Shown: positions 9,637 to 18,994, counted from the first letter of the stretch. The stretch: 64,000 nucleotides of DNA from Candidatus Izemoplasma sp. (GCA_018402725.1 JAGYII010000003.1:1-64000); one strand, 5' to 3'. Made by a program: numbers and translations. Notes: generated by a model not told the origin, from the letters alone.

Positions 9637-10912
9637 TTTAGGACTCGAAAAACAAACTTTTAAAATTCAAAACCGGCTTAAGGTGGTCCATTTAAAACGC
9701 CCTGGATTTTTAAAAACCTATGCGGCTTTAATTTTTCCCGTCGGAGGATTACACCGGGCTTATCAAGATTCGTCGATTCACTATTTTCCAGCGGGCGCTG
9801 CCCATTTCTTAGAACACAAATGTTTTGAGCGTGATGGCGAAGAGATGACCGATGTGTTCTCAAGACAAGGTGCCTCGGCCAATGCCTATACCACCTACCA
9901 AAGTACTTCGTATGTTTTTGAAGCGATTGAAAACCTTGAAGCGAATCTACTGACCTTATGTGACATGGCTTTTAACCCTCAGTTCACTGAAGCTGGCATT
10001 GAAAAAGAAAAGGGCATCATCGTCCAAGAATGGTCGATGTACCAAGACAGTCCCTTTTATCGTCAATACCAATTAATGCAGGAAGTGCTTTATCAAGACC
10101 ATCCCTATGCGCTTGATATCTTAGGTCAAAAAGAAAGTATTGAAGCGATGGATTTAAACACGCTCAACGCCATCCATGAGGCCTATTATCAACCAGAGAC
10201 GGCGACTTTAGTGATTGCGGGAGATCTTGACCTAAGCGAAATAATCACGGCGCTTGATAAAAAACTGACCTTTCCAAAACCGACGACTAAAAGACCCGTC
10301 GCTATTGAGGGAGCCTTTATAGACGTAGAAAAGGACTTGGTGATTGAAGATGATGTCCAAGATGAATACATGGTCTTTGGTTACCGGATGCCTTATCAAA
10401 CCGACCTATTTCAAAGATATCACCACTACATGGCCTTAGATATTGCCCTAGATAGTGTCTTTGGTTCGTCGAGTCATTTTTATGAAAAAGCCCTGGATGA
10501 GGGTTTAATCAGTGATAATTTCTTTACTGAAATATCCTTTTATGACAATGTTTATGACGTTACGATGGCCTCTCAAACTAAAGCACCTGAAGCCTTTAAA
10601 AAAGCCATTGACGCCCTTTTATTAGAGCCCGCTAAAGAAGTCATCGATGAGACCTTGTTTCACCGTCTCAAAAAAGCCGGGATCGGTTCGTTTATTTTTT
10701 CTTTAGAAAGTTTAGAAGGGATGGTTCGTTCTTACACCCGTTATCTTCATGACGGGATCAGTGAAGAAGACTTATTAAAGATTCAAAATGACTTAACCTT
10801 TGAAGATGTCTTAAGCGCCTATCAAACCTTTCAAAACGCACGTTCTAAAGTCACGGTATTATTAAAACCATCTAAAGAAACTTTAAATAAACAAAAAAAT
10901 AAGCTATCATAG
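9629..10912 (+). CDS. M16 family zinc protease, YmfH type
   Basis: Metallopeptidase of the pitrilysin clan. The zinc motif HFLEH lies in AAHFLEHKCFERDG, about 50 residues in, and a downstream Glu in EKEKGIIVQEWSM completes the site. Start chosen at ATG 9629 because GGAGGG (9619-9624) sits five bases upstream; an in-frame ATG at 9605 lacks such a site. 427 residues, normal for YmfH. Paired with the motif-less YmfF-type protein, the two likely form a heterodimer that processes peptides in the cytoplasm; the substrate is unknown. Confidence 0.9.
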   Translation: MLDLGLEKQTFKIQNRLKVVHLKRPGFLKTYAALIFPVGGLHRAYQDSSIHYFPAGAAHFLEHKCFERDGEEMTDVFSRQGASANAYTTYQSTSYVFEAIENLEANLLTLCDMAFNPQFTEAGIEKEKGIIVQEWSMYQDSPFYRQYQLMQEVLYQDHPYALDILGQKESIEAMDLNTLNAIHEAYYQPETATLVIAGDLDLSEIITALDKKLTFPKPTTKRPVAIEGAFIDVEKDLVIEDDVQDEYMVFGYRMPYQTDLFQRYHHYMALDIALDSVFGSSSHFYEKALDEGLISDNFFTEISFYDNVYDVTMASQTKAPEAFKKAIDALLLEPAKEVIDETLFHRLKKAGIGSFIFSLESLEGMVRSYTRYLHDGISEEDLLKIQNDLTFEDVLSAYQTFQNARSKVTVLLKPSKETLNKQKNKLS

Positions 10913-10926
10913 CGATGAGGGATTTT

Positions 10927-11802
10927 ATGGACGCTCTAAAACCGTATCAACTCAAAAAAAGCGCCGCGGAAAAATTCGTCTTAATGGGGGGGCCGATTAT
11001 CATTCTCGGCGTCTTGATTATCATCGGGTTAGGCACTCAAAACGCGCTCTTTATATTGGGAATCAGTGTGATAGCAATCGGTGCGATTTTAATCTTAGTC
11101 GGGAGTTTCCGCTATACAAATGTGGTCAAAGGCTTTAAAAAAGATTATCTTCCAACCGTCATTAAAGACTGGATTGATCAGGGGGAGTACCGTCCTGATT
11201 TTGGCTTAGATCAAAGCATTGTCTATGCCTGTGAGTTTTTGCCAGGGGCGGACCGATTTTTCTCAGAAGACTACGTGAGGGGCTACATCGAAGGGGTTCC
11301 TTTCCAGATGTCAGATGTGAAACTCCAAAGAAAACACACCACGCAAACTAAAAACGGAACGCAAACTTATTATGTCGATTATTTTGTCGGTCAATATTAC
11401 GTCCTTGATTTCAATAAAAACTTTGAAGGAGCGGTTCAGGTTTTAGAAAGTCACCGCCCTGAATCCAATCGACCTTTTAAAAAAGTTAAACTTGAATCTG
11501 TGGCGTTCAATAAAACCTTTAAGACCTATGCCACAGGTGAACATACCGCGTTTTACTTACTAACGCCGCAAATGATGGAACGGATGATGGAGCTTGAAAA
11601 AACCCATTCAGGTCAACTCGGGTTTTCCTTCATTGATAATAAAATGTTTATTGCCATACACAATAACCACAGCATCTTAGAAGTCAGAATGTTTCGGAAA
11701 CTCGATGACTCACTGATTGAAAGCTTTAAGAATGATTTCAGATTACTGGATGATTTGGTAAAAGAACTTAAACTGAATAAAAAAATCTATAAGGAGATTT
11801 AA
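10927..11802 (+). CDS. DUF3137-like membrane protein
   Basis: 291 residues from ATG 10927, chosen over ATG 10915 because GAGG (10917-10920) lies six bases upstream. Two adjacent membrane segments (about residues 20-62) precede a large soluble domain with VPFQMSDVKLQRK and the repeated LDFNK...FNKTFKTYATGEHTAFYLLTP pattern typical of DUF3137 (galanin-like) proteins. These are regularly encoded next to LemA, as here (the stop is two bases before lemA). The function of the pair is unknown; a membrane-associated complex is likely. Confidence 0.75.
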   Translation: MDALKPYQLKKSAAEKFVLMGGPIIILGVLIIIGLGTQNALFILGISVIAIGAILILVGSFRYTNVVKGFKKDYLPTVIKDWIDQGEYRPDFGLDQSIVYACEFLPGADRFFSEDYVRGYIEGVPFQMSDVKLQRKHTTQTKNGTQTYYVDYFVGQYYVLDFNKNFEGAVQVLESHRPESNRPFKKVKLESVAFNKTFKTYATGEHTAFYLLTPQMMERMMELEKTHSGQLGFSFIDNKMFIAIHNNHSILEVRMFRKLDDSLIESFKNDFRLLDDLVKELKLNKKIYKEI

Positions 11803-11804
11803 AA

Positions 11805-12371
11805 ATGGATAATCCTATTGTCATTATTGCCCTGGTCTTAGTCGGTCTCATATTAATCGTTGGGTTATGGTACATCGCCACCATGAACACCTTGCGTCAA
11901 CTCGAAGTAAAAGTCGGTGAGGCTGATTCGGGCATTGATGTGGCGTTAACCAAACGCTTTGATGCATTATCAAAATTAGTCAATACCACCAAAGGCTATG
12001 CAAAACATGAAGCCTCGATTTTTGAAAACGTTACGAAGTGGCGGAAAGGCCTCCCTGACTCTTTATCGATGGAACAAAAACAAGAGTTTTTGGGTAAGAT
12101 GAATGAAGTTCAAAGCGGAATTAACGTTGCGGTTGAAAATTATCCGGATTTAAAAGCCGATAAAGTCTTTATCAATCTTCAAAACTCCATCAATGAAGTA
12201 GAAGCGCACCTTCAAGCGGCACGTCGTTTATACAATAGTAATGTCTCAACGCTTAATCAAAAAATTGTCACCTTCCCCATTAGCTTTGTTGCTGGGAACA
12301 TAAATATGGCGAAAAAAGCGTTCTTTGAAGCCGATGTTGCGAAGCGTCAAGATGTCGATGTCGCTTTTTAA
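11805..12371 (+). CDS. LemA family protein
   Basis: 188 residues with a single N-terminal membrane anchor (about residues 4-26) followed by a long helical domain. The family signature runs through NTLRQLEVKVGEADSGIDVALTKRFDALSKLV and the C-terminal LYNSNVSTLNQKIVTFP. LemA proteins expose the helical bundle on one face of the membrane; their role is undefined. Transcriptionally joined to the DUF3137 gene before it and ended by the terminator at 12408-12439. Confidence 0.92.
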   Translation: MDNPIVIIALVLVGLILIVGLWYIATMNTLRQLEVKVGEADSGIDVALTKRFDALSKLVNTTKGYAKHEASIFENVTKWRKGLPDSLSMEQKQEFLGKMNEVQSGINVAVENYPDLKADKVFINLQNSINEVEAHLQAARRLYNSNVSTLNQKIVTFPISFVAGNINMAKKAFFEADVAKRQDVDVAF

Positions 12372-12407
12372 AAACTTTATATAACACGCCCTTTTTAAAG
12401 CAAGAAC

Positions 12408-12439
12408 CCTCGTTTTTCTCAAAAAACGAGGTTTTTTTT
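12408..12439 (+). terminator. Intrinsic terminator after lemA
   Basis: Stem CCTCGTTTTT (12408-12417) pairs with AAAAAACGAGG (12421-12431) over a three-base loop and runs into eight T residues. It closes the deoC-lemA transcription unit. Confidence 0.9.
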
Positions 12440-12552
12440 ATTTAGATGAGGCATTTCAGGTCAAATCGTCCGAAAATAGCCTCAAATATTGAAAAACCAC
12501 GATGTGACAAAAAGACTAAGGTGGTCTAGACTGAAGAAAAAAGGAGGCTTTT

Positions 12553-12915
12553 ATGGTTAATCACATCACGCTTGTCGGCCGGGTGGTCTTTGAACCCGAG
12601 CTTCGAACTATCGAATCAGGAGAATCAGTTTCCACCTTAACCTTAGCGTTAAAAAGACCGTTTAAAAACAATGACACCCACACCTATGAATCCGATTTTA
12701 TCCGGGTGACTTTGTGGCGGGGCATCGCGGAGAATGCGGTGCAGTATTGCAAGAAAGGATCAATCATCGGAATCAGAGGCCGGGTGGCCCAAAAAACGTT
12801 TCATTATGAAGATGAAAAAACGTTCTCATATCCTGAAGTCGTCGCAGAAAGACTCAGTTTTATTCACCTTGGTCCGAAAGACAAAGATCAACAAGATGAC
12901 CTTATCAGCGATTAG
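12553..12915 (+). CDS. Single-stranded DNA-binding protein
   Basis: 120-residue OB-fold protein. It opens VNHITLVGRVVFEPELR, then STLTLALKRPF, FIRVTLWRGIAENAVQYCKKG and IGIRGRVAQKTF, the ordered strands of bacterial SSB. The C-terminal tail is short and acidic (DQQDDLISD) but lacks the usual DDDIPF-type tip, so it may not recruit the standard SSB partners. It stands alone between a terminator and the thyA promoter, not between rpsF and rpsR, and may be a second SSB of the genome. AAAGGAGG precedes the ATG. Confidence 0.88.
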   Translation: MVNHITLVGRVVFEPELRTIESGESVSTLTLALKRPFKNNDTHTYESDFIRVTLWRGIAENAVQYCKKGSIIGIRGRVAQKTFHYEDEKTFSYPEVVAERLSFIHLGPKDKDQQDDLISD

Positions 12916-12920
12916 ATTTA

Positions 12921-12929
12921 TGCTATAAT
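12921..12929 (+). promoter_or_regulatory. Extended -10 promoter of thyA
   Basis: TGCTATAAT is a full extended -10 (TGn-TATAAT). No good -35 is visible. Initiation about seven bases downstream (near 12936) would exclude the ATG at 12932 and leave an 11-base leader before the ATG at 12947, with GAGG as ribosome site. This decides the thyA start. Confidence 0.7.
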
Positions 12930-12946
12930 ACATGCGAGGTTATCGC

Positions 12947-13825
12947 ATGGAACAATATCATCAATTTTTAAAAACTATTTTAAAAGAAGGCGCTCCAAAA
13001 ACCGACCGTACAGGGACTGGAACACGGTCGATTTTTGGCTATCAAATGCGCTTTGACTTGAATCAAGGGTTCCCCTTACTAACGACTAAAAAAGTCCATT
13101 TTAAAAGTGTTATTTTAGAGTTGTTGTGGTTTATTAAAGGGTCAACCAATATTCGTCCACTAGTCATTGATGGAGTCCGGATATGGAACGAGTGGCCGTA
13201 TGCTAAATTTAAAAACCATCAGGATTATCAAGGCGAATCCATGGATGAATTTATTGAAAAAATAAAAGCCGATGAAGTCTTTGCTTCTTTACACGGTGAA
13301 CTAGGTCCGGTTTATGGAAAGCAATGGCGTGGTTTTGAAGGTAAAGAAAAAGTCGTAGATCAACTCCAACAAGTCATTGAGGATATAAAAAACAAACCGG
13401 ATTCAAGACGGTTGATTGTTAACGCCTGGAATCCTCCTTTGGTTGATCAGATGGCGCTTCCCCCGTGTCATATGATGTTTCAGTTTTACGTGGCCGATGG
13501 GGCTCTTAGTTTACAAATGTATCAACGCAGTGCCGATGCCTTTTTAGGGATTCCTTTTAACATCGCCTCTTACAGTGCATTATTGATGATGGTGGCGCAG
13601 ATTACGGGTTTAAAAGTTAAAGATTTCATCTTAACCGTCGGCGATGGTCATATTTATAACGATCACTTCGAAGCCGTAGATACCCTCCTGACTCGAGAAG
13701 AAAGACCCCTTCCAAGTCTTCACTTAAATCCAAGCATTCGATCCATTGATGATTTTACATTTGACGATTTTACCCTTGAAAACTATAATCCCCATCCGAC
13801 CATTAAAGCTAAAGTGAGTGTCTAA
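12947..13825 (+). CDS. thyA: Thymidylate synthase ThyA
   Basis: Converts dUMP to dTMP with methylene-tetrahydrofolate. 292 residues from ATG 12947; the upstream ATG 12932 would precede the probable transcript start. [18 protein letters not shown], the catalytic cysteine in [12 protein letters not shown], the [18 protein letters not shown] block and GDGHIYNDH are all intact. It carries an insertion around [16 protein letters not shown], as in the longer ThyA form. The stop overlaps the folA start by one base, the classic thyA-folA pair that regenerates the dihydrofolate made here. Confidence 0.97.
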   Translation: MEQYHQFLKTILKEGAPKTDRTGTGTRSIFGYQMRFDLNQGFPLLTTKKVHFKSVILELLWFIKGSTNIRPLVIDGVRIWNEWPYAKFKNHQDYQGESMDEFIEKIKADEVFASLHGELGPVYGKQWRGFEGKEKVVDQLQQVIEDIKNKPDSRRLIVNAWNPPLVDQMALPPCHMMFQFYVADGALSLQMYQRSADAFLGIPFNIASYSALLMMVAQITGLKVKDFILTVGDGHIYNDHFEAVDTLLTREERPLPSLHLNPSIRSIDDFTFDDFTLENYNPHPTIKAKVSV

Positions 13826-14295
13826 TGATTAGCCTCATTGTTGCTTATGATCAAAACCAAGTCATTGGTTTAAATGGGAAAATGCCTTGGCACTTCAAAG
13901 CGGATCTAGCTTATTTCCGTCAAATCACTGAGCACCACACGGTTTTCATGGGCCGAAAAACATATGAAAGTATTTTGTCTTACAATCAAACACCCTTAAA
14001 AAACCGCCCGCATGTGGTCGCTTCAAGTGGACTTAAAGATGACCGAGTGACGGTGGTTTCAGATGTCGATGCCTGGCTCAAGGTCCCTCGTCAAGAAGAA
14101 GTCTTTGTAATTGGTGGAGCTGAGATTTATCGCCAAAGTTTGCCGTATGCTGATCGCTTATACATTACTCATATTGAAAAAGCCTTTGAAGGGGATACCT
14201 TTTTTCCACATTGGAATAAAGAAGACTATACCCTCATTTCAAGTACCCAAGAAGGTCCATTGACGTTTGCTGTTTATGAGAGGAACCCCCAATGA
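13825..14295 (+). CDS. folA: Dihydrofolate reductase
   Basis: Reduces dihydrofolate to tetrahydrofolate with NADPH. 156 residues. SLIVAYDQNQVIGLNGKMPWHFKADLAYF contains the substrate-binding Trp and the catalytic acid (Asp in FKADLAYF). TVFMGRKTYESI and FVIGGAEIY form the NADPH site. It starts on the last base of the thyA stop and overlaps plsC by four bases. Confidence 0.97.
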   Translation: MISLIVAYDQNQVIGLNGKMPWHFKADLAYFRQITEHHTVFMGRKTYESILSYNQTPLKNRPHVVASSGLKDDRVTVVSDVDAWLKVPRQEEVFVIGGAEIYRQSLPYADRLYITHIEKAFEGDTFFPHWNKEDYTLISSTQEGPLTFAVYERNPQ

Positions 14296-15104
14296 CACTA
14301 TTATTTATGAGCTTCTGGATCTTTGAAATGGCCGCGCTATTTTATCTTTACAGTTCTCTTCATTGGAGTCTCATCATCGTCTTGACGGTGATTAATATTC
14401 CATTATCTTTTGCTTTTAATATCTTTTTCTTTGGGGTTATTATCCATCTATATGGAAAGTCTTTTAAAGAAGCAGATTGGCACAATTTAAAAGCCCAAAA
14501 AGCGGTGGTCACTTACATGAAAACCATTGTTTTTCTATTGCGCTATAAACTTTACTTTTCAGGACTTGAAAACATCCCTCAAGATCGTGCTTTCATCATT
14601 GTCGGAAATCATCAAACCAACTATGACACTATCATTCATAAAATGAAACTTCCCTTAAAAACTATTTTTATCGCTAAATATGCGATTTTCTCATGGCCCG
14701 TAATTGGTCCTATCGGTACCGCTGCAGGGAACATTCCTATGTTCCGGGAAAATGATCGTGAAGCTATTAAAGCCTTAAAAAAGGGAATTCAAGCGTATCA
14801 AGAAGGCGTAAATGTCGGAATTTATCCCGAGGGTACTCGCTCTAGAGGCAATCATTTGCTTGAGTTTAAAGCAGGGGCTTTTAATTTAGCGATGAAACCG
14901 AAAGCGCCGATTCTCTTAGTGACCGTTCATAACACTATTAAGACCTGGAAGGGATGGCCCTTCAAAAGACCTCATGTTTCAATTCACTATCACCCGATCA
15001 TTGAACCTTCATTTTATGAGGGCATGAGCACCCACGAACTGAGCGATTATGCTAAAAGCGAAATCTCAAAACAACTTGAGACGTTTAAAAGTCGGGTGAA
15101 GTAA
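14292..15104 (+). CDS. plsC: 1-acylglycerol-3-phosphate acyltransferase (PlsC-like)
   Basis: Adds the second acyl chain to lysophosphatidic acid at the membrane. 270 residues: an N-terminal hydrophobic stretch (about residues 4-55), then the acyltransferase motifs NHQTNYD (H-x4-D), a loop around PMFRENDREA, and YPEGTRSRG. The shortened ATGA overlap with folA and a one-base gap to the nucleoside phosphorylase place it mid-operon, although its pathway is unrelated. Family-level assignment is secure; the exact acyl donor is not known. Confidence 0.9.
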   Translation: MTLLFMSFWIFEMAALFYLYSSLHWSLIIVLTVINIPLSFAFNIFFFGVIIHLYGKSFKEADWHNLKAQKAVVTYMKTIVFLLRYKLYFSGLENIPQDRAFIIVGNHQTNYDTIIHKMKLPLKTIFIAKYAIFSWPVIGPIGTAAGNIPMFRENDREAIKALKKGIQAYQEGVNVGIYPEGTRSRGNHLLEFKAGAFNLAMKPKAPILLVTVHNTIKTWKGWPFKRPHVSIHYHPIIEPSFYEGMSTHELSDYAKSEISKQLETFKSRVK

Positions 15105-15105
15105 A

Positions 15106-16396
15106 ATGCGTTTTATTGAATTAATTGAAAAAAAACGAGACGGTCACCGTCTCAATCAAGCAGAGATTACCTTTTTTATCGAAGGCACCACGAAAGGAAC
15201 TATTCCTGAATATCAGCTATCCGCCTTATTGATGGCCATTTATTTTCAAGGAATGGATGAAGAAGAATCTTTTCATTTGACTAAAGCCATCCTAGAAAGT
15301 GGTTCTGTGATTGACTTATCTGCCATCGATGGGATCAAGGTCGATAAGCATTCAACTGGAGGAGTTGGGGATAAGACCACCCTAGCACTCGCTCCCCTTG
15401 TTGCTTCGATGGGCGCTAAAATGGCTAAATTATCAGGCCGGGGTTTAGGTCATACCGGTGGAACTCTAGACAAGCTAGAAAGTATTCCTGGTTTTAATAT
15501 TGCTTTATCTGAAACCGCCTTTAATCAACAAGTGAATACGTTAGGCGTTGCGTTAGCCGGTCAAACCAGTGACATCGCTCCTGCGGATAAACTTCTATAT
15601 GCCTTAAGAGACGTGACAGGAACAGTCCCGAGTATTCCCTTAATTGCAAGTTCAATCATGTCAAAAAAATTGGCTTCTGGAGCCGATGTTATTGTTTTAG
15701 ATGTGAAAGTGGGAGATGGGGCGTTCATGAAAGACATCGAAGAAGCCAGAAAGCTCTCCCATTTAATGATTCGAATTGGCGAACAATACGGGAAAAAGGT
15801 CAGTGCCTTTTTAACGAATATGTCAGAGCCTTTAGGGTTTGCGATTGGAAACCGTCTCGAAGTCATTGAAGCGATTCAGACATTGAAAAATCAGGGCCCT
15901 GAAGATTTTACGAATCTCGTGATTGAACTGGCGGCTGTCTTGACCGTGAAAGCAGGTTTATTTAAAGACGTGAATGCGGCTAAAAAAGAAGCCCTAAATC
16001 ACTTAAAAAATGGATTAGCCTATCAAAAATTTGAAGCTTTCGTGGCGGCACAAGAGGGCGACTTAAACGCTTTTGATGCCCTCGAAGTGGGCGCCTCGAC
16101 CGCTATTTATGCGGACCAAGATGGTGTTGTTTCTCAGATGGCTACCCTTGAACTCGGCCTTAGAAGCGATGCATCTAGGCGCAGGTCGACAAACCAAAGA
16201 AGACCCGATTGATCTACGTCGGTTTGTGATACCGCTAAAGTCGAGATATGATTAAAAAGGGGGACTTAATGGTGATTTGGCATATCACCAAGGCACCCTT
16301 TAGGAATCTACGATCCAAAGCGAATCAAATCGCATATCCACCTGTGAATCATGCGGTTCAAAACTGGCCCTCATCTTAGAACGTTTTAATATTTAA
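15106..16396 (+). CDS. Pyrimidine-nucleoside phosphorylase (C-terminus frame-shifted)
   Basis: Phosphorolyses thymidine/uridine to base and (deoxy)ribose-1-phosphate. The intact part (15106 to about 16160) has KVDKHSTGGVGDKTTL, MAKLSGRGLGHTGGTLDKLES (the signature), SSIMSKKLASGADVIVLDVKVGDGAF and QTSDIAPADK. From about 16160 the frame breaks, but the rest is readable in other frames: MHLGAGRQTKEDPIDL, then VIWHITKAP, and a final ILERFNI ending at TAA 16394-16396. The restored length would be about 430 residues, normal for the family. Together with deoC and deoD it completes deoxynucleoside catabolism. The break belongs to an indel-rich stretch continuing through thiT. Confidence 0.9.
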
Positions 16397-16433
16397 ATCC
16401 GCCTAAAATAAGGATATATTATGGGTGCCGATT

Positions 16434-16556
16434 AAATCAGGGGAGCTTAGAGAACTAGGCTGAGAGTATGCTTGATACTAGCATAGACCTAACCTGATCT
16501 GATAATGCTAGCGTAGGATGAATCTTAAATTAAATCCTTGCGCATGCAAGGATTTT
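16434..16556 (+). promoter_or_regulatory. TPP riboswitch with terminator
   Basis: The THI-box is clear: GGGGAGC near 16440, CTGAGAG at 16460-16466, and ACCTGATCTGATAATGCTAG followed by CGTAGG at about 16492-16517. A terminator follows, with stem AAATCCTTGC (16532-16541), loop GCAT, and GCAAGGATTT plus T run (16546-16557). A -10-like TATATT at 16415-16420 could drive it. Thiamine pyrophosphate should stop transcription before thiT. Confidence 0.95.
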
Positions 16557-16573
16557 TATTTAAGGAGGATTTA

Positions 16574-17122
16574 ATGAGTCAACGTTCACAAATTAATAAA
16601 ATAGCCTTTATCAGCATCATGATTGCCTTTGCGGCGGTGATTGAAGTGGCGATGATGTTTATCCCAAGTCTTCCCTGCTGCGGAAGTATCTCTTATCTTT
16701 ATCCTCTTATTTATCATTGCTTATAAAGAAGGTCCTCTCATTAGAACTTTGAAGTTTTATCTTTGGGCTGTCAACTCATGCTCAGTGGCTTAACTTCTTA
16801 TTGGGTCTGGCAAAGTTTCTTTTAGATTATTTATTTGGCCTTGGCTCCAGTAGGTTTATCAGGCTATGTGTTCCTTAATTAACAAAGAAAGCTGCCCTTT
16901 ATTCATTGGGGGAATCTTTAATGGTTTCTTAAGGTTTCATGCATTATCTCAGCGGGGTAATACTCTTTTTGGAGAGTTTGCCCTGAAGGGACCCCAGCGT
17001 TGTATTCACTTTTTATTTATATGGGTCGCAGCATGCTACCCAGTTTTATTATTAGCAGTGGTTGTCTCTTTAGTTTCAACGAATTCAAATGCTTTAAAAG
17101 CAGGTTCATCTCAATCGGCTGA
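16574..17122 (+). pseudogene. thiT: Thiamine transporter S component ThiT, multiply frame-shifted
   Basis: ATG 16574 follows AAGGAGG directly after the TPP riboswitch. The first 36 residues (MSQRSQINKIAFISIMIAFA..MMFIPSLP) are a first membrane helix. After that the family pieces GGSISLSSL, IAYKEGPL, LLDYLFGLAPVGLSGYVF, IGGIFNGFLRF, ISVVV-like VVVSLVS and a final CFKSRFISIG ending at TGA 17120-17122 appear in different frames. The length fits an ECF-type thiamine S component (about 180 residues). At least half a dozen indels are needed to restore it. Probably sequence error; otherwise a recent pseudogene. Confidence 0.8.
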
Positions 17123-17240
17123 ACTCGTGTAAGAGAGTTTCTTTTTTATTTGACAACCCTGATCAATTGATGTGTATATTTACCCTATATTGATAGAAAT
17201 ATATAATGATTATAATGTCTAACCCACGAGGAGATAGTGA

Positions 17241-17470
17241 CATGCCTGAGAATCCCAAGTTAAAAATACCATTAAATATTTAAGTTAAACACGATATGTC
17301 TCAACAAGACCTGCTTTAAAAGTGGGGGTCCGTCGAGAAACCATCGGTAGTCTTGAAAAGGGAAGTACAATCCATCCTGTTATTGGTTGTTGATATTGCG
17401 AATGTATTTCAAGTCATTGCTGCATCTTTTCCCGTGCTTATTCTTGGTAGAACTGAAAAAAGAGGATAAA
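17241..17470 (+). pseudogene. XRE-family transcriptional regulator, frame-shifted
   Basis: GAGGAG precedes ATG 17241. No single frame is open, but consecutive pieces read VKHDMSQQDL, KVGVRRETIGSLEKGK, and VVDIANVFQV, which is the order of a short YozG-like helix-turn-helix repressor (about 70 residues: MSQEELA..VGVSRQTISxIENGKYNPS..). It precedes a small membrane protein, a common pairing in low-GC Gram-positives. The indels match the quality of the surrounding stretch. Function as a regulator of its neighbour is inference. Confidence 0.65.
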
Positions 17471-17518
17471 TAAACGTCGGTCATGTTAATCTGTGCCTTA
17501 AAGAAAGGGGACGTCCTT

Positions 17519-17881
17519 ATGAAACCCAAATTTAACTAGCATTGTTTTGTTGTCATTATTGTTCTCTTCCTGCTTTTAATCTTTGTGGATGAAAGCTTTC
17601 AAGGCTCCATTGGCTTATCCTTTGCCTATTTATTATATTTAGGCTATGTCAAGGTCCCCATGGATGAGTTATTTCATAAGCGGGTCCAACAATCCGCAAG
17701 TTTGACTTTATTGGTCGTCTTATTAACGATGACCGGTTATTTAATAAGCTTAATATTTGTGGAGGCCACCACCGATGTGATATTTGGCGGTTTTTGGGTG
17801 GTTTTCACGCTGATTCATGTTGTATTTAATCTACTCCTTTCCATTTTCTTAATCCTGGATGCTAGAGCGACCCACTCATAA
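17519..17881 (+). CDS. Small membrane protein next to XRE gene, in-frame stop at codon 7
   Basis: From ATG 17519 (after AAAGGGGACG) the frame meets TAG at 17537-17539 and then stays open to 17881; a GTG at 17585 is the first later start. Reading through the TAG gives about 120 residues with four hydrophobic helices (FVVIIVLFLLLIFVD, IGLSFAYLLYLGYV, LTLLVVLLTMTGYLISLIFV, FTLIHVVFNLLLSIFLIL). It resembles the four-helix partners of YozG-like regulators. The TAG sits at the edge of the indel-rich zone and may be an error. Confidence 0.55.
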
Positions 17882-17901
17882 AACTTTAAAAGGAGAACCT
17901 C

Positions 17902-18939
17902 ATGAAAGAATATACCTTATCGCCCATTGACAAAAGTATCATCCCATCGATTATCCAAGTCGCTAGAAATGCTTTTGGAGCAGGCGTTGAACTGTTTATA
18001 CCCAAAAAGAAAATTTGGGGATTTTATGCGCATCATGGGGATGAAATTGGTGGGGCTGTCTTTATCAAAAAAACCTCCATTAATGAAGGATTTGTAGATT
18101 GGATCTTTGTGGATCCCAGCGCTCAGGGTCATCGTTTAGGGGCTCGCCTTATGGACTTAAGCACGCAAACGCTTCAAGATGAAGGGTGCGCAGTTCAGTT
18201 TGCCTTGGTCAATGATTTTAATACGGCTTCTTGGAATATGTTTGCTAAACGCGGTTTCAAGGAACTTTCTGTCATGAAATCCATCTTTGGGTACAAACTT
18301 GGAAGTTTGCCCACTCGTTTAATGTATAGTTTAATTACCGGTTATAGCTTGTGGGTAAAAGACGATACACAGTCAAATAAACCGATACACCCTAACCGGT
18401 TTCCATTGCTTAAAACGCTCCTTTATTCCTTGTTTGTGGGGATGGCCTTATCGTTATTTTCATTGCGTGGCATGGAATACTTCTATGTTGCTACTAGTAT
18501 GGTCGTTATCGCTACTTTTTTAAGAATCATCGTCAGTTATCCGATCGCACGAAGCTACGGGAAAGTGCGGTTTGATGCCGCTCAAGGGGGAACTGTTTTA
18601 GCCACTCTCATTGCTTTTTTAGGAACTTGGTGGCCGACTTTCGGGTCGTTTATGCCGGCAGAAGATCTATGGATTGAAAAAGACTTTAGAAAAGTAAATG
18701 CCTGGGCTAAAGTGGCGAGTTTGTTATCGCTTGTTGGATTATATATCGCCAGTGCCCTCTTATTACCTGAATTGTTTGACGCTGCGCTTCAGTTTTATCT
18801 AGGCTTTGTGATTGCCGTTCAGCTCTTACCCGTCTTTCCGCTTGATGGGATGGACGGTGCCTCTATTTACAAATACAATAAATTACTATACCTTGCGACC
18901 CTCACGGTCAGTGCCCTAGCTCTCATCGTATTTATTTAA
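17902..18939 (+). CDS. GNAT acetyltransferase fused to an M50-like membrane domain
   Basis: 345 residues. Residues 1-140 form a GNAT fold: VDWIFVDPSAQGHRLGARLMD is the acetyl-CoA loop and SWNMFAKRGFKELS the last motif. Residues about 165-345 hold five or six membrane helices. The order VSYPIARSYGKVRFDAA..., a long TM block, then LLPVFPLDGMDGASIY resembles membrane-embedded site-2 (M50) proteases, where LDG supplies a metal ligand. The HExxH expected just before ARSYG is absent (IIVSYP), so protease activity is unlikely. The acetyl acceptor is unknown. AAAGGAG precedes the ATG; a strong terminator follows. GNAT call firm, membrane-domain kinship tentative. Confidence 0.7.
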   Translation: MKEYTLSPIDKSIIPSIIQVARNAFGAGVELFIPKKKIWGFYAHHGDEIGGAVFIKKTSINEGFVDWIFVDPSAQGHRLGARLMDLSTQTLQDEGCAVQFALVNDFNTASWNMFAKRGFKELSVMKSIFGYKLGSLPTRLMYSLITGYSLWVKDDTQSNKPIHPNRFPLLKTLLYSLFVGMALSLFSLRGMEYFYVATSMVVIATFLRIIVSYPIARSYGKVRFDAAQGGTVLATLIAFLGTWWPTFGSFMPAEDLWIEKDFRKVNAWAKVASLLSLVGLYIASALLLPELFDAALQFYLGFVIAVQLLPVFPLDGMDGASIYKYNKLLYLATLTVSALALIVFI

Positions 18940-18950
18940 TGATTTTGATA

Positions 18951-18980
18951 AGAAACTCTCGGAAGAGAGTTTCTTTTTTT
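18951..18980 (+). terminator. Intrinsic terminator after the GNAT fusion gene
   Basis: Stem AGAAACTCTC (18951-18960), loop GGAA, GAGAGTTTCT (18965-18974) followed by a run of T. A similar but damaged hairpin follows thiT near 17122-17147. Confidence 0.9.
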
Positions 18981-18994
18981 ACCTCGTTTTAACG

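Noticed and set aside
12734-12928. Alternative open frame inside the SSB gene
   Set aside because: Same strand, different frame, overlaps a clear OB-fold protein, and has no family resemblance.
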